From positions 1 through 64,000 of the forward strand of contig NZ_QEQF01000004.1 in NCBI RefSeq assembly GCF_003253115.1: a DNA stretch of 64,000 nt, in the 5' to 3' direction. Position numbers and translations under genes: made by a program. Of this stretch, positions 24,488-33,687 are shown piece by piece (positions within the stretch are counted from its first letter, which is position 1; every line of letters begins with the position of its first letter). The notes beneath the pieces are model-generated. The model did no database searches. It was not told the DNA's origin and saw nothing but the letters and a program-made list of their open reading frames with translations. Origin of the DNA: Haemophilus_A paraphrohaemolyticus_A. Lineage in GTDB: Bacteria > Pseudomonadota > Gammaproteobacteria > Enterobacterales > Pasteurellaceae.

Positions 24488-26506
24488 CTATCTCTTATTC
24501 GCTTTTAATTTCGCCATTAAATCGGCAATATTTGAGGACACTTTATCTACTTTCTGCTCTTCCGTCATTTTAGGTTTATCGCTCTCCCACACCAAATCAT
24601 CTTGCGGAAGTTCAAGTAAGAAGCGGCTTGGTTCGGGTTTAATCAGTTCTCCATATTGACGGCGTTCTTTGCAGAGGGAAAATGTCAGCGTTTTTTGCGC
24701 ACGGGTAATGCCCACATACGCCAAACGGCGTTCTTCTTCCACATTGTCATCATCAAGGCTGTTTTGATGAGGCAAAATACCCTCTTCCATACCAATCAAG
24801 AAGACGTGTGGGAACTCTAAGCCTTTAGAGGCGTGTAAAGTCATCAGTTGCACTTGATCTGCCTCATCGTCATCTTCGCCACGCTCTAGCATATCACGTA
24901 AAGTCAGGCGATTGACGACTTGAATAAGCGTCATTGGATCTTCAATTTCATCACCCTCAAGCATACCTTGTACCCATTCAAACAGCGTTTGTACGTTACG
25001 ACTTTGCATTTCTGCCGCTTTAGGCGAAGTAGCCGTTTCGTAAAGATAAGCCTCATACTGAATTTTCGCCAACAGATCTTTTACAGCCTCAATCGGGTCT
25101 GAACGTTCCGCCTGATCGGCAATTTCCACAATCCAGCGGGCAAAATCCTGCAGGGCTTGATAAGGCTTTGGCGTAAGGCGTTGAATCAGCTCAAAATCAA
25201 AAATTGCTTCAAATAGGCTCACTTGTTTTTGATTCGCCAACTGCCCTAATTTTTCCAAGGTTACCGCTCCAATTTCTCGCTTCGGCGTATTCACAATCCG
25301 TAAAAATGCCGCATCATCATCTTGATTCACAACAAGGCGAAGATACGCCATCATATCCTTAATTTCCGCCCGCGAGAAAAAGCTCGTACCGCCCGAAATT
25401 TTGTATGGAATACGGTTTTGCATCAGCAACTTTTCCAGCAAACGCGACTGATGATTGCCACGGTAAAGAATGGCATAATCTTTATACTTGGTCTTTTTGG
25501 AAAAACGATGAGCAATGATCTCCCCCACCACGCGTTCTGCTTCGTGTTCCTCATTTTTGGCTTCAATCACATTCAGCTTTTCGCCTTCGCCTAGCTCCGA
25601 GAAGATTTTTTTGTCGAAAATATGTTCGTTATTATCAATCAAAATGTTGGCACAATGCAAAATGCGTTGGCTAGAGCGGTAATTCTGCTCCAGTTTAATC
25701 ACTTTCAGATCAAAATCTTCCCGCAAACGTTGCATATTTTCAGGCTTGGCCCCACGCCACGAGTAGATCGACTGGTCATCATCGCCCACCACAGTAAATT
25801 TCGCATTTTCACCGACAATCAGCTTAATCAGCTCATATTGGCTGGTATTAGTATCTTGATATTCATCCACCAACAAATAGCGAATTTTATTCTGCCAGCG
25901 GGCTTTAGCCTCAGAAAATTGGCGAAACAGCAACACGGGCAACATAATCAAGTCATCAAAATCAAGGGCATTGTAAGCTTTCAGCTGATTTTGATAAAGC
26001 TGATAAAAGCGCGAAAAAACGCGATCTCGCTCCGTTCTGCAGTGATGTATCGCCATTTCAGGCGAAAGTAGATTATTTTTCCAATTTGAAATGGCGGAAA
26101 TCAAGGCTTTGATTAAATCTTTATCTTCCACCGCATTTTCAGGCAACAAATGTTTAAGCAATGCAATTTGATCGTGTTCATCAAACAACGTCATTCCTGA
26201 TTTAAAACCAAGTAATTTATGCTCACGTTTGAGAATTTCAAAACCGAGCGTGTGGAAAGTAGAAATGGTTAGCCCTTTGCTCTGCTCTTTACCGATGGAA
26301 TGCGACACCCGCTCCCGCATTTCGCGAGCGGCTTTATTGGTAAAAGTGACCGCCGCAATTTGCTTTGGCGAATAGCCACAGTTTTCGATGAGATGGGCAA
26401 TTTTGTTGATGATTACCCGCGTTTTGCCCGAGCCTGCCCCTGCTAACACAAGGCAAGCTCCATCGACATATTCCACCGCTTGTTGTTGTTGGTTGTTGAG
26501 TTTCAT
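24488..26506 (-). CDS. rep: ATP-dependent DNA helicase Rep
   Basis: Rep is a 3'-to-5' SF1A helicase that clears proteins from DNA ahead of replication forks. The 672-residue length matches E. coli Rep (673). Walker A is AGAGSGKT (22-29), motif II DEYQD (214-218), motif III GDDDQSIYSWRGA, motif V LMTLHASKGLEFP and motif VI YVGITRAQK. It lacks the Tudor-like tail seen in UvrD. It sits in the minus-strand run lpxH-GT2-rep-yrdD-tsaC, 30 bases after the glycosyltransferase gene and one base before yrdD. Confidence 0.97.
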   Translation of the reverse strand: MKLNNQQQQAVEYVDGACLVLAGAGSGKTRVIINKIAHLIENCGYSPKQIAAVTFTNKAAREMRERVSHSIGKEQSKGLTISTFHTLGFEILKREHKLLGFKSGMTLFDEHDQIALLKHLLPENAVEDKDLIKALISAISNWKNNLLSPEMAIHHCRTERDRVFSRFYQLYQNQLKAYNALDFDDLIMLPVLLFRQFSEAKARWQNKIRYLLVDEYQDTNTSQYELIKLIVGENAKFTVVGDDDQSIYSWRGAKPENMQRLREDFDLKVIKLEQNYRSSQRILHCANILIDNNEHIFDKKIFSELGEGEKLNVIEAKNEEHEAERVVGEIIAHRFSKKTKYKDYAILYRGNHQSRLLEKLLMQNRIPYKISGGTSFFSRAEIKDMMAYLRLVVNQDDDAAFLRIVNTPKREIGAVTLEKLGQLANQKQVSLFEAIFDFELIQRLTPKPYQALQDFARWIVEIADQAERSDPIEAVKDLLAKIQYEAYLYETATSPKAAEMQSRNVQTLFEWVQGMLEGDEIEDPMTLIQVVNRLTLRDMLERGEDDDEADQVQLMTLHASKGLEFPHVFLIGMEEGILPHQNSLDDDNVEEERRLAYVGITRAQKTLTFSLCKERRQYGELIKPEPSRFLLELPQDDLVWESDKPKMTEEQKVDKVSSNIADLMAKLKANKR

Positions 26507-26536
26507 GGTTTATTTATCTCATTTTTCTACCGCTTG

Positions 26537-27331
26537 TTACGCATCCCACTGCATTTTCAATGGATTTATCCCAATTTTAGGGCTATTTAAGCCGAGCTTT
26601 AATTGCTCAATCTGTTGGCAGATATGGTTGGTTACACCCTCTGCTTCTACCATTTTTTCTGGCGTAACACCTTCAGGTTGGATACCGAATAAAATCGCAT
26701 CAAGCAAACGTTCAGCATGCATTCCTTCACGGCAATAATGCAATACGCCCGCATCTTGGAAGCAGGTAGCTATGTTAGCGATTTTTGTTGTCGCAATACC
26801 TAAAGCTCCATCTTCACCGCCCAGTTCGCGGAAAAGTTGATTTTGCGGGAAGCCTCCACAGGCAAAGAAAAAAGCACGGCGAAAAACGACATTTCCTCCG
26901 CAAGTCATCCGCATATGCTGCCACGCATACTCAAATTGGGGATGCTTTGCATATTTTTCTGCAATTCCGACCGCTTTCAAATCCAAGCGAACCAAACTTA
27001 CATCGGGGCAAAATTCAAATACTGCTTGTGACACTTGTAAGGCTTGTGGTTCGTAGGCATCATCGGCATCTAGAAATGCGATAAGTGCAGCCTCACTTTG
27101 CAGCGCTCCCCAATTTCTTGCTTTTGCTACACCTCCATTCTTTGGCATTTGCTCGATACAAATTTTTGCGGGGAATTGTGTTTGTAGCGATAACATTAGT
27201 TCAAATGTACCATCAGTTGAGGAATCGTCAACCAACCAGATTTTGCCTAATTCCGCCTGATTTAACGCACTTTGTACCGCCCGTACTAAGGTTTTTTCCG
27301 CGTTATAGCATGGGATAATCACATCAATCAT
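26537..27331 (-). CDS. Family 2 glycosyltransferase
   Basis: The 264-residue protein is a GT-A fold transferase: DVIIPCYNAEKTL at the start, VDDSSTDGT, and the metal-binding DADDAYEP near residue 90. GGEDGALG matches the catalytic ED region. No membrane segment is seen, so it is probably peripheral. Donor and acceptor are unknown; modification of lipooligosaccharide or another surface glycan is a guess encouraged by its four-base ATGA overlap with lpxH, a lipid A gene. Confidence 0.85.
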   Translation of the reverse strand: MIDVIIPCYNAEKTLVRAVQSALNQAELGKIWLVDDSSTDGTFELMLSLQTQFPAKICIEQMPKNGGVAKARNWGALQSEAALIAFLDADDAYEPQALQVSQAVFEFCPDVSLVRLDLKAVGIAEKYAKHPQFEYAWQHMRMTCGGNVVFRRAFFFACGGFPQNQLFRELGGEDGALGIATTKIANIATCFQDAGVLHYCREGMHAERLLDAILFGIQPEGVTPEKMVEAEGVTNHICQQIEQLKLGLNSPKIGINPLKMQWDA

Positions 27332-28026
27332 ACAAATCTCGCTCCCGTTTCATCAACTGCCAAAATAGAGGCGTAATTATCTCTCCAATCGCCTAACACA
27401 ATGCGAGTAAAGCTCTGTTCCTGATGAATATGCTCACGGTGCGTATGCCCGTGAATAAGCCGTTCCACCCCAAATTCTGCTACTTTTTGAGCAGTAAATT
27501 GAGGGTTTACATCCATAATCTCAAAAGATTTTGATTGCTTATCTTTCTGGCTTTTAGCTCGAATTTTATTGGCAATGTTCAATCGGATAAACAGAGGCAA
27601 GCAAAGGAACAATTTTTGTCGCCATTTTTGATGCACTTTTCGGCGGAATTGTTGATATCTCACATCATCAATGCAAAGCGTATCGCCATGGCAGAGCAAT
27701 GTTTTTTTACCATATAAATCAAGCAGTTGATAATCTGGCAAAATCTCCATTCCTGTTTCTCGGGCAAAGCGTTTACCGATTAGAAAATCACGATTTCCGC
27801 AAATAAAATAGCATTTTACACCGCTTGCGGTAAGCGTTCGAATGGCTTGTTTTACTTCATCAATCAGCGGAGATTGCTCGTCATCACCAATCCAGAAATC
27901 AAACAAATCGCCTAAGATATAAACCGCCTCTGCGAGCGGTGCTTTTTGCCGCATAAATTGCAAAAAGAGCGTGGTAATTTGAGGATGCGATTCGCTTAAA
28001 TGCAGGTCGGAGATAAAGTAAATCAT
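27328..28026 (-). CDS. lpxH: UDP-2,3-diacylglucosamine diphosphatase
   Basis: LpxH removes UMP from UDP-2,3-diacylglucosamine to give lipid X in lipid A synthesis. I start at ATG 28026 (MIYFISDLHLSE), giving 232 residues; an upstream in-frame extension of 20 residues is not family-like. Calcineurin-type metal motifs are SDLHL, GDLFDFWIGDD, GNRDF, CHGDTLC and HGHTHR. It starts the minus-strand run to tsaC and overlaps the glycosyltransferase by 4 bases. lpxK, acting later in the same pathway, is at 51327-52304. Confidence 0.95.
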   Translation of the reverse strand: MIYFISDLHLSESHPQITTLFLQFMRQKAPLAEAVYILGDLFDFWIGDDEQSPLIDEVKQAIRTLTASGVKCYFICGNRDFLIGKRFARETGMEILPDYQLLDLYGKKTLLCHGDTLCIDDVRYQQFRRKVHQKWRQKLFLCLPLFIRLNIANKIRAKSQKDKQSKSFEIMDVNPQFTAQKVAEFGVERLIHGHTHREHIHQEQSFTRIVLGDWRDNYASILAVDETGARFV

Positions 28027-28175
28027 AGTGGTTTTATGAGTGATCAAAATTGACGGTAATGTAGCGAAAAATGACAGAAACTGCAAAGGAAATGCAGATT
28101 CATCAATACTGCGTACTTATTTTACCAAATATCATCAAAAATCCACCGCTTATCGCTCAAAAAGTAAATTTTTAC

Positions 28176-28204
28176 TTTCAAAATCAAGTTATTCGCTATA
28201 TGAT
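28176..28204 (+). promoter_or_regulatory. Predicted potABC promoter
   Basis: TTTCAA and TATGAT are separated by 17 bases, about 100 bases before potA. An inverted repeat TTGCAAAT/ATTTGCAA lies in the leader (about 28232-28264). Confidence 0.35.
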
Positions 28205-28305
28205 ACTAAATTGATTTATTCTCATTTCGCGTTGCAAATCAAGCAATTTTTATTGAATTTGCAATTCATTTTCTCAACTCTCTTCATAGGGGAAAACAAC
28301 AGTAA

Positions 28306-29418
28306 ATGGAAAAGTTAGATAACAAACCCATTATCGAACTTCGCAATGTTACCAAAAGCTATGGTAGCAAAACGATTCTGAAAAATTTGAATTTAACCAT
28401 TAACGATGGTGAATTTTTAACGATTTTAGGTCCTTCAGGTTGTGGTAAGACAACTGCGTTACGTTTAATTGCGGGCTTTGAAGATTTAACAGAGGGTTCA
28501 ATTATTCTTGATGGTCAAGATGTATCTAATATCCCTGCTGAACAACGCCCTGTGAATACCGTATTCCAAAGCTATGCTCTTTTCCCGCATATGACCATTT
28601 TTGAAAACGTGGCATTCGGTTTGCGTATGCAGAAAGTGCCAAGTACAGAAATTGAGCCGCGTGTAATGGAAGCGTTGCGTATGGTGCGCTTAGAAGATCG
28701 TGCGCAACAAAAACCAGCACAACTTTCAGGTGGTCAGCAACAACGTATTGCCATTGCACGTGCGGTGGTAAACAAGCCAAAAGTATTACTTCTAGATGAA
28801 TCGCTCTCAGCACTTGACTACAAATTACGTAAAGAGATGCAAAATGAGTTGAAAGCCTTACAACGTCAATTAGGCATTACCTTTATTTTCGTAACCCACG
28901 ATCAAGAAGAAGCCTTAACGATGTCAGATCGTATTATCGTCATGAATGCAGGTAAAATTGCACAAGATGGTACACCACGTGAAATCTATGAAGAACCGAA
29001 AAACTTATTTGTAGCACATTTCATTGGCGAAATTAACGTGTTCGATGCCACTGTGATTGAACGTATAGATGCTACTAACGTGAAAGCAAACGTGGAAGGT
29101 CGAATCTGCAATATTAAAGTGGAAGAATTAGACATTCAGCCAAATCAAAAATTAAAAGTATTGCTTCGTCCTGAAGATATTGTGATTGAAGAGTTAGACG
29201 AAGATGAAAGCTCAAAAGCGATCATTGGTCACATTATCGATCGTAACTATAAGGGTATGACGTTAGAATCTAGTGTGAAACTCGATCACAATGGAATGAA
29301 TGTGTTAGTTAGCGAATTCTTCAACGAAGATGATCCAAATATCGACCACGAAGTCGGTCAAAAAGTGGCATTAACGTGGCACGAAGGTTGGGAGGTTGTC
29401 CTAAACGATGACGAATAA
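28306..29418 (+). CDS. potA: Spermidine/putrescine ABC transporter, ATPase
   Basis: PotA powers polyamine import. The 370-residue protein has Walker A GPSGCGKTT (42-50), the signature LSGGQQQRIAIARA (from 140) and Walker B LLLDESLSALD; the DES instead of DEP is typical of PotA. A C-terminal regulatory domain with beta-strand character follows from about 240. It overlaps potB by 11 bases. AGGGGAAAA lies upstream of ATG 28306. Confidence 0.95.
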   Translation: MEKLDNKPIIELRNVTKSYGSKTILKNLNLTINDGEFLTILGPSGCGKTTALRLIAGFEDLTEGSIILDGQDVSNIPAEQRPVNTVFQSYALFPHMTIFENVAFGLRMQKVPSTEIEPRVMEALRMVRLEDRAQQKPAQLSGGQQQRIAIARAVVNKPKVLLLDESLSALDYKLRKEMQNELKALQRQLGITFIFVTHDQEEALTMSDRIIVMNAGKIAQDGTPREIYEEPKNLFVAHFIGEINVFDATVIERIDATNVKANVEGRICNIKVEELDIQPNQKLKVLLRPEDIVIEELDEDESSKAIIGHIIDRNYKGMTLESSVKLDHNGMNVLVSEFFNEDDPNIDHEVGQKVALTWHEGWEVVLNDDE

Positions 29419-30268
29419 TAAATTCCAAAAAGGAACGGTGGCAACCATTTTCGGCTGGCTTTTACTTTTCGTATTAGTGCCGAACTTGCTGGTGTTTGTC
29501 ATCAGTTTCTTAACTGAAAATCGCCAAAGCCAATACTTTGTTGATTTCGCATTTACATTGAGTGCTTATCAAGCTCTCTTTAATGACACCTACGCCACCG
29601 TTCTTTGGAACTCATTATATATGGCGGGGATTGCGACATTCTTCTGTTTGATTATTGGCTATCCATTTGCGTTTATTATTGCAAAATTGCCTGAGAAAGT
29701 ACGTCCAATTTTGCTGTTCCTTGTGGTGTTGCCATTCTGGACGAACTCGCTAATCCGTATTTACGGGATTAAAATTTTCTTAGGCGTGAAAGGCGTGCTG
29801 AACGAGGTGCTATTAGCCGTCGGGATCATCAATGAGCCATTACGTTTGTTGAACTCAGAGCTTGCAATTATTATCGGCTTGGTTTACATCTTGTTGCCAT
29901 TTATGATTTTACCGCTCTACTCTTCAATTGAGAAAATCGACAACCGTCTGTTAGAAGCGGCGAAAGACCTAGGTGCAAATGCGTTCCAACGCTTTATTCG
30001 CGTAACCATCCCGCTTACGATGCCAGGAATTGTATCAGGCTGCTTATTAGTGCTTCTTCCAGCGATGGGGATGTTCTACGTAGCAGACTTACTCGGTGGT
30101 GGTAAAACACCATTGGTGGGTAACGTAATTAAGAGCTTGTTCTTAAATACCAACCAGTTTGCATTAGGTTCAGCGGTAAGTATCGCATTAACCATTTTAA
30201 TGGCGTTAATGCTCTATGTTTACTACCGTGCCAATAAATTACTCAACAAAAAGGTGGAACTTGAATAA
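29408..30268 (+). CDS. potB: Spermidine/putrescine ABC transporter, permease PotB
   Basis: The 286-residue inner-membrane protein has about six membrane segments and an EAA loop (EAAKDLGANAFQRFIRVTIPLTMPGI), which contacts PotA. FWTNSLIRIYG is characteristic of PotB. It overlaps potA at its start and shares one base with potC at its end, so the three are coupled. Confidence 0.95.
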   Translation: MTNNKFQKGTVATIFGWLLLFVLVPNLLVFVISFLTENRQSQYFVDFAFTLSAYQALFNDTYATVLWNSLYMAGIATFFCLIIGYPFAFIIAKLPEKVRPILLFLVVLPFWTNSLIRIYGIKIFLGVKGVLNEVLLAVGIINEPLRLLNSELAIIIGLVYILLPFMILPLYSSIEKIDNRLLEAAKDLGANAFQRFIRVTIPLTMPGIVSGCLLVLLPAMGMFYVADLLGGGKTPLVGNVIKSLFLNTNQFALGSAVSIALTILMALMLYVYYRANKLLNKKVELE

Positions 30269-31035
30269 TGAAAAAGACATTTAGAAACCTTTTTATGTTT
30301 GTAGTGTTTGCTTACCTTTATATCCCAATCATCATTTTGGTAGTGAACTCGTTTAATGCGGACAGATACGGCTTGCAATGGAAAGGCTTTAGCTGGAACT
30401 GGTATGAGCGTTTATTTAACAACGATACTCTTGTTCAAGCCACATTAAACTCGGTCACCATTGCATTTTTTGCGGCAACATTATCAACGATTTTAGGGGC
30501 ATTAACCTCAATCGCTCTTTATCGTTATAAATTCCGCGGTAAACAAATGGTCGGCGGTTTGCTCTTTATTGTAATGATGTCGCCTGATATTGTAATGGCT
30601 GTGTCTATGCTCGTGCTCTTTATGATGTTAGGCATTCAACTTGGCTTTATCTCATTATTAATTGCACACATTACCTTCTGTTTACCTTATGTGGTGATTA
30701 CCATCTCAGCCCGCTTGAGCGACTTTGATGGCAAAATGCTGGAAGCGGCGAAAGATTTAGGTGCAAGCGAAGTGACGATTTTACGTAAAATTATCCTACC
30801 ACTTGCATTGCCTTCAATCATTTCAGGTTGGTTATTAAGTTTTACTATATCGCTTGATGACGTGGTGGTTTCATCATTTGTAACCAGCCCAAGCTACGAA
30901 GTATTACCGCTTAAAATCTTCTCACTTGTGAAGACAGGTGTAACCCCAGAGGTGAATGCACTGGCAACCATTATGATTGTGTTCTCACTTTCACTCGTGG
31001 TTCTAAGCCAATTGGCATTACGCAAAAAACACTAA
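30268..31035 (+). CDS. potC: Spermidine/putrescine ABC transporter, permease PotC
   Basis: The 255-residue second permease has six membrane segments and the EAA loop EAAKDLGASEVTILRKIILP. NSFNADRYG and SLDDVVVSSF are typical of PotC. A terminator follows 13 bases after the stop. potD, the polyamine-binding protein gene usually next in the operon, is not present in this window. Confidence 0.95.
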   Translation: MKKTFRNLFMFVVFAYLYIPIIILVVNSFNADRYGLQWKGFSWNWYERLFNNDTLVQATLNSVTIAFFAATLSTILGALTSIALYRYKFRGKQMVGGLLFIVMMSPDIVMAVSMLVLFMMLGIQLGFISLLIAHITFCLPYVVITISARLSDFDGKMLEAAKDLGASEVTILRKIILPLALPSIISGWLLSFTISLDDVVVSSFVTSPSYEVLPLKIFSLVKTGVTPEVNALATIMIVFSLSLVVLSQLALRKKH

Positions 31036-31047
31036 TTTTAAATCTAA

Positions 31048-31077
31048 ATAGCCCACGGTTTTGTGGGTTATTTTTTA
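31048..31077 (+). terminator. potABC terminator
   Basis: ATAGCCCAC and GTGGGTTAT form a 9-bp stem with one G-T pair and a 6-base loop, followed by six T residues. It ends the operon after potC. Confidence 0.85.
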
Positions 31078-31089
31078 TCAAGGAATCTT

Positions 31090-31401
31090 ATGCTTATCCA
31101 ACAATCCATCGAAAAGAAATTAACCGAAACTTTTGCCCCAACCTTTCTACAAATCGAAAACGAAAGCCATATGCATAGCTCTGGTCGTGGCTCAGAATCA
31201 CACTTTAAAGTAACGTTAGTAACAGAAGCATTTAACGGCAAGCGCAGCGTAGCTCGCCATCAATCAATCTATCAATGTCTCAACGCAGAGTTAGAAGGTG
31301 GCGTTCACGCATTAGCATTACATACTTACACACCAGAGGAATGGCAAGCCATCGGCGAACAAAGACCAGATTCCCCACGTTGTGCAGGTATTGGTCTTTA
31401 A
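31090..31401 (+). CDS. bolA: BolA family protein
   Basis: The 103-residue protein starts at ATG 31090 behind AAGGAATC; an in-frame extension to 31063 would overlap the potABC terminator. It has the BolA fold signature SSGRGSESHFKVTLVTEAFNGKRSVARHQSIYQCL, with the conserved region around H and RH residues used with monothiol glutaredoxins. Length is close to E. coli BolA (105). It may act as a transcriptional or iron-sulphur trafficking factor. It has no obvious operon partner. Confidence 0.92.
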   Translation: MLIQQSIEKKLTETFAPTFLQIENESHMHSSGRGSESHFKVTLVTEAFNGKRSVARHQSIYQCLNAELEGGVHALALHTYTPEEWQAIGEQRPDSPRCAGIGL

Positions 31402-31503
31402 ACCATAACAAGCGGTAAAATTCCAACTTTATTTTACAAACTAAAAATATCTTGATAACAAGACCTAAAAAAGCTAAAATTAGCTCGTCTTTTTTATTGA
31501 TTC

Positions 31504-31593
31504 GGTGAGATGTCCGAGTGGTTGAAGGAGCACGCCTGGAAAGCGTGTATGTGGGAAACTGCATCGGGGGTTCGAATCCCCCTCTCACCGCCA
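31504..31593 (+). tRNA. tRNA-Ser(GGA)
   Basis: A 90-base class II tRNA with encoded CCA: acceptor GGTGAGA/TCTCACC, anticodon loop CTGGAAA (anticodon GGA), long variable arm and T-loop TTCGAAT. It closely matches the E. coli counterpart. Confidence 0.98.
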
Positions 31594-31665
31594 TTGAGTA
31601 AGAAAGTATGTTTTCATAGATATTTCCTTGGTTAAGTTAAAGTAGTTATACTTTATTTAATATTC

Positions 31666-31697
31666 ATCCCTAAGCCCTTTTGCTTAGGGATTTTTTT
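31666..31697 (+). terminator. Terminator after tRNA-Ser
   Basis: ATCCCTAAGC and GCTTAGGGAT form a perfect 10-bp stem with loop CCTTTT, followed by seven T residues. It ends the tRNA transcript. Confidence 0.9.
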
Positions 31698-31707
31698 ATG
31701 CAAAACT

Positions 31708-31737
31708 TTTACAAAATCCCTCCTCTTGTTTTCTATA
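31708..31737 (+). promoter_or_regulatory. Possible ettA promoter between two terminators
   Basis: TTTACA is separated by 18 bases from TCTATA. Transcription would begin near 31744, inside the 5' arm of the next hairpin, so that hairpin would be incomplete in this transcript. Confidence 0.3.
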
Positions 31738-31739
31738 TT

Positions 31740-31777
31740 TTCGCCCTGTTTTCAAGTAGAATAGGGCGAATTTTTTT
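31740..31777 (+). terminator. Terminator-like hairpin directly before ettA
   Basis: TTCGCCCT and AGGGCGAA form a perfect 8-bp stem with a 15-base loop and seven T residues. The T-tract ends 14 bases before the ettA ATG. It is either a second terminator for read-through or an attenuator. Confidence 0.75.
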
Positions 31778-31791
31778 ATGAGGAATAGAAG

Positions 31792-33462
31792 ATGTCATCT
31801 CAATTTGTTTATACGATGCATCGCGTGGGCAAAGTGGTTCCACCGAAGCGTCATATTTTGAAAGATATTTCTTTGAGCTTCTTCCCTGGTGCGAAAATCG
31901 GGGTTTTAGGCTTAAATGGTGCAGGTAAATCGACCCTTTTACGCATTATGGCGGGCGTGGACAAAGAGTTCGAAGGTGAAGCACGTCCACAACCTGGCAT
32001 TAAAATAGGTTATCTTCCGCAAGAGCCAAAACTTGAGCCGCAACAAACCGTGCGTGAAGCGGTGGAAGAAGCTGTTTCAGAAGTAAAAGGCGCTTTAACC
32101 CGTTTAGATGAAGTGTATGCTTTATATGCGGATCCTGATGCGGATTTCGATAAATTAGCGGCAGAACAAGCGAATCTTGAAGCGATTATCCAAGCACACG
32201 ATGGTCACAATTTAGATAACCAATTAGAGCGTGCAGCAGATGCATTACGCTTGCCAGATTGGGATGCAAAAATTGAGCACTTATCCGGGGGTGAACGTCG
32301 CCGTGTGGCACTCTGCCGCTTATTGCTTGAAAAACCTGATATGTTGTTGTTAGACGAGCCAACCAACCACTTAGATGCGGAATCTGTGGCGTGGTTAGAA
32401 CGCTTCTTACATGACTACGAAGGCACTGTAGTGGCGATTACCCACGACCGTTACTTCTTAGATAACGTGGCAGGTTGGATCTTAGAGCTTGACCGTGGTG
32501 AGGGCATTCCTTGGGAAGGCAACTACTCTTCTTGGTTAGAGCAAAAAGAGAAACGTTTAGAACAAGAACAAGCGGCTGAAAATGCCCGCCAAAAATCTAT
32601 TGCGAAAGAATTAGAGTGGGTACGTCAAAATCCTAAAGGTCGCCAAGCGAAGAGCAAGGCGCGTATGGCTCGATTCGATGAATTAAATAGCGGCGAATAC
32701 CAAAAACGTAACGAAACCAACGAACTCTTTATCCCACCTGGTCCACGCTTAGGCGATAAAGTGATTGAAGTGCAAAACCTCACCAAATCTTACGGTGATC
32801 GCACTTTAATTAATGATTTATCATTCAGCATTCCCAAAGGGGCAATCGTGGGGATTATCGGGGCGAATGGTGCGGGTAAATCAACATTATTCCGTATGTT
32901 GTCAGGTCAAGAACAACCAGATAACGGCACAATCACAATGGGGGAAACTGTAGTGTTAGCCTCTGTTGATCAATTCCGTGACGCAATGGACGATAAGAAA
33001 ACCGTGTGGGAAGAAGTCTCTAACGGGCAAGATATTCTCACCATTGGCAACTTTGAAATCCCAAGCCGTGCTTATGTGGGTCGCTTCAACTTCAAAGGCG
33101 TGGATCAACAAAAACGCGTGGGCGAATTATCAGGTGGTGAACGTGGTCGTTTACACTTGGCAAAACTTTTACAACGCGGTGGCAACGTGTTGTTATTGGA
33201 CGAACCGACCAACGACTTAGACGTGGAAACCTTGCGTGCGTTAGAAAATGCAATCTTAGAATTCCCAGGCTGTGCAATGGTCATCTCGCACGACCGTTGG
33301 TTCTTAGACCGCATCGCCACCCATATTTTAGATTACGGTGATGAAGGCAAAGTGACATTCTATGAAGGTAACTTCTCTGACTACGAAGAGTGGAAAAAGA
33401 AAACCTTAGGTGATGCCGCAACGCAACCGCACCGTATTAAATATAAACGAATTGCGAAGTAA
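31792..33462 (+). CDS. ettA: Energy-dependent translational throttle protein EttA
   Basis: EttA is an ABC-F ATPase that binds the ribosomal E site and gates entry into elongation according to energy state. The 556-residue protein has two ABC domains: Walker A GLNGAGKST and GANGAGKST, signatures LSGGERRRVALC and LSGGERGRLHLA, and Walker B LLLDEPTNHLD and LLLDEPTNDLD. The linker has an arm and the KGRQAKSKARMARFDEL segment. It has no membrane part. The start follows GAGGAATAGAAG. It is monocistronic, with terminators on both sides. Confidence 0.97.
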   Translation: MSSQFVYTMHRVGKVVPPKRHILKDISLSFFPGAKIGVLGLNGAGKSTLLRIMAGVDKEFEGEARPQPGIKIGYLPQEPKLEPQQTVREAVEEAVSEVKGALTRLDEVYALYADPDADFDKLAAEQANLEAIIQAHDGHNLDNQLERAADALRLPDWDAKIEHLSGGERRRVALCRLLLEKPDMLLLDEPTNHLDAESVAWLERFLHDYEGTVVAITHDRYFLDNVAGWILELDRGEGIPWEGNYSSWLEQKEKRLEQEQAAENARQKSIAKELEWVRQNPKGRQAKSKARMARFDELNSGEYQKRNETNELFIPPGPRLGDKVIEVQNLTKSYGDRTLINDLSFSIPKGAIVGIIGANGAGKSTLFRMLSGQEQPDNGTITMGETVVLASVDQFRDAMDDKKTVWEEVSNGQDILTIGNFEIPSRAYVGRFNFKGVDQQKRVGELSGGERGRLHLAKLLQRGGNVLLLDEPTNDLDVETLRALENAILEFPGCAMVISHDRWFLDRIATHILDYGDEGKVTFYEGNFSDYEEWKKKTLGDAATQPHRIKYKRIAK

Positions 33463-33476
33463 TTAAAGTATTAGAT

Positions 33477-33525
33477 AAGCGGTTAGATTTTGCAAAAAAT
33501 TTGCAGAATTTAACCGCTTTATTTT
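33477..33525 (+). terminator. Paired uptake-signal hairpin ending ettA
   Basis: AAGCGGTT (33477-33484) and AACCGCTT (33512-33519) are inverted uptake-signal cores; an inner TTTGCA/TGCAAA-like pairing lengthens the stem, and TTATTTT follows. It serves as the ettA terminator. Confidence 0.75.
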
Positions 33526-33687
33526 GCTGTCCTGATTTTAAGCAATCGTTTGCCATTGAATAATAATTCAGAGGTAAAATTAAATATAAAGGGTATATTT
33601 AATACCAAAAATTTAGTACTATCAGCCATCTTTTTTAAGTAATACAATGAAATTGTTCATTTTTTCAATGAGCTAAGAGGAGTATTT

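Noticed and set aside
19996..26506. A novel defence or repair cluster around uvrD, TatD-type nuclease and rep
   Set aside because: All members are ordinary household genes in two opposing transcription units, and the gene between them is a decayed DUF421 copy.
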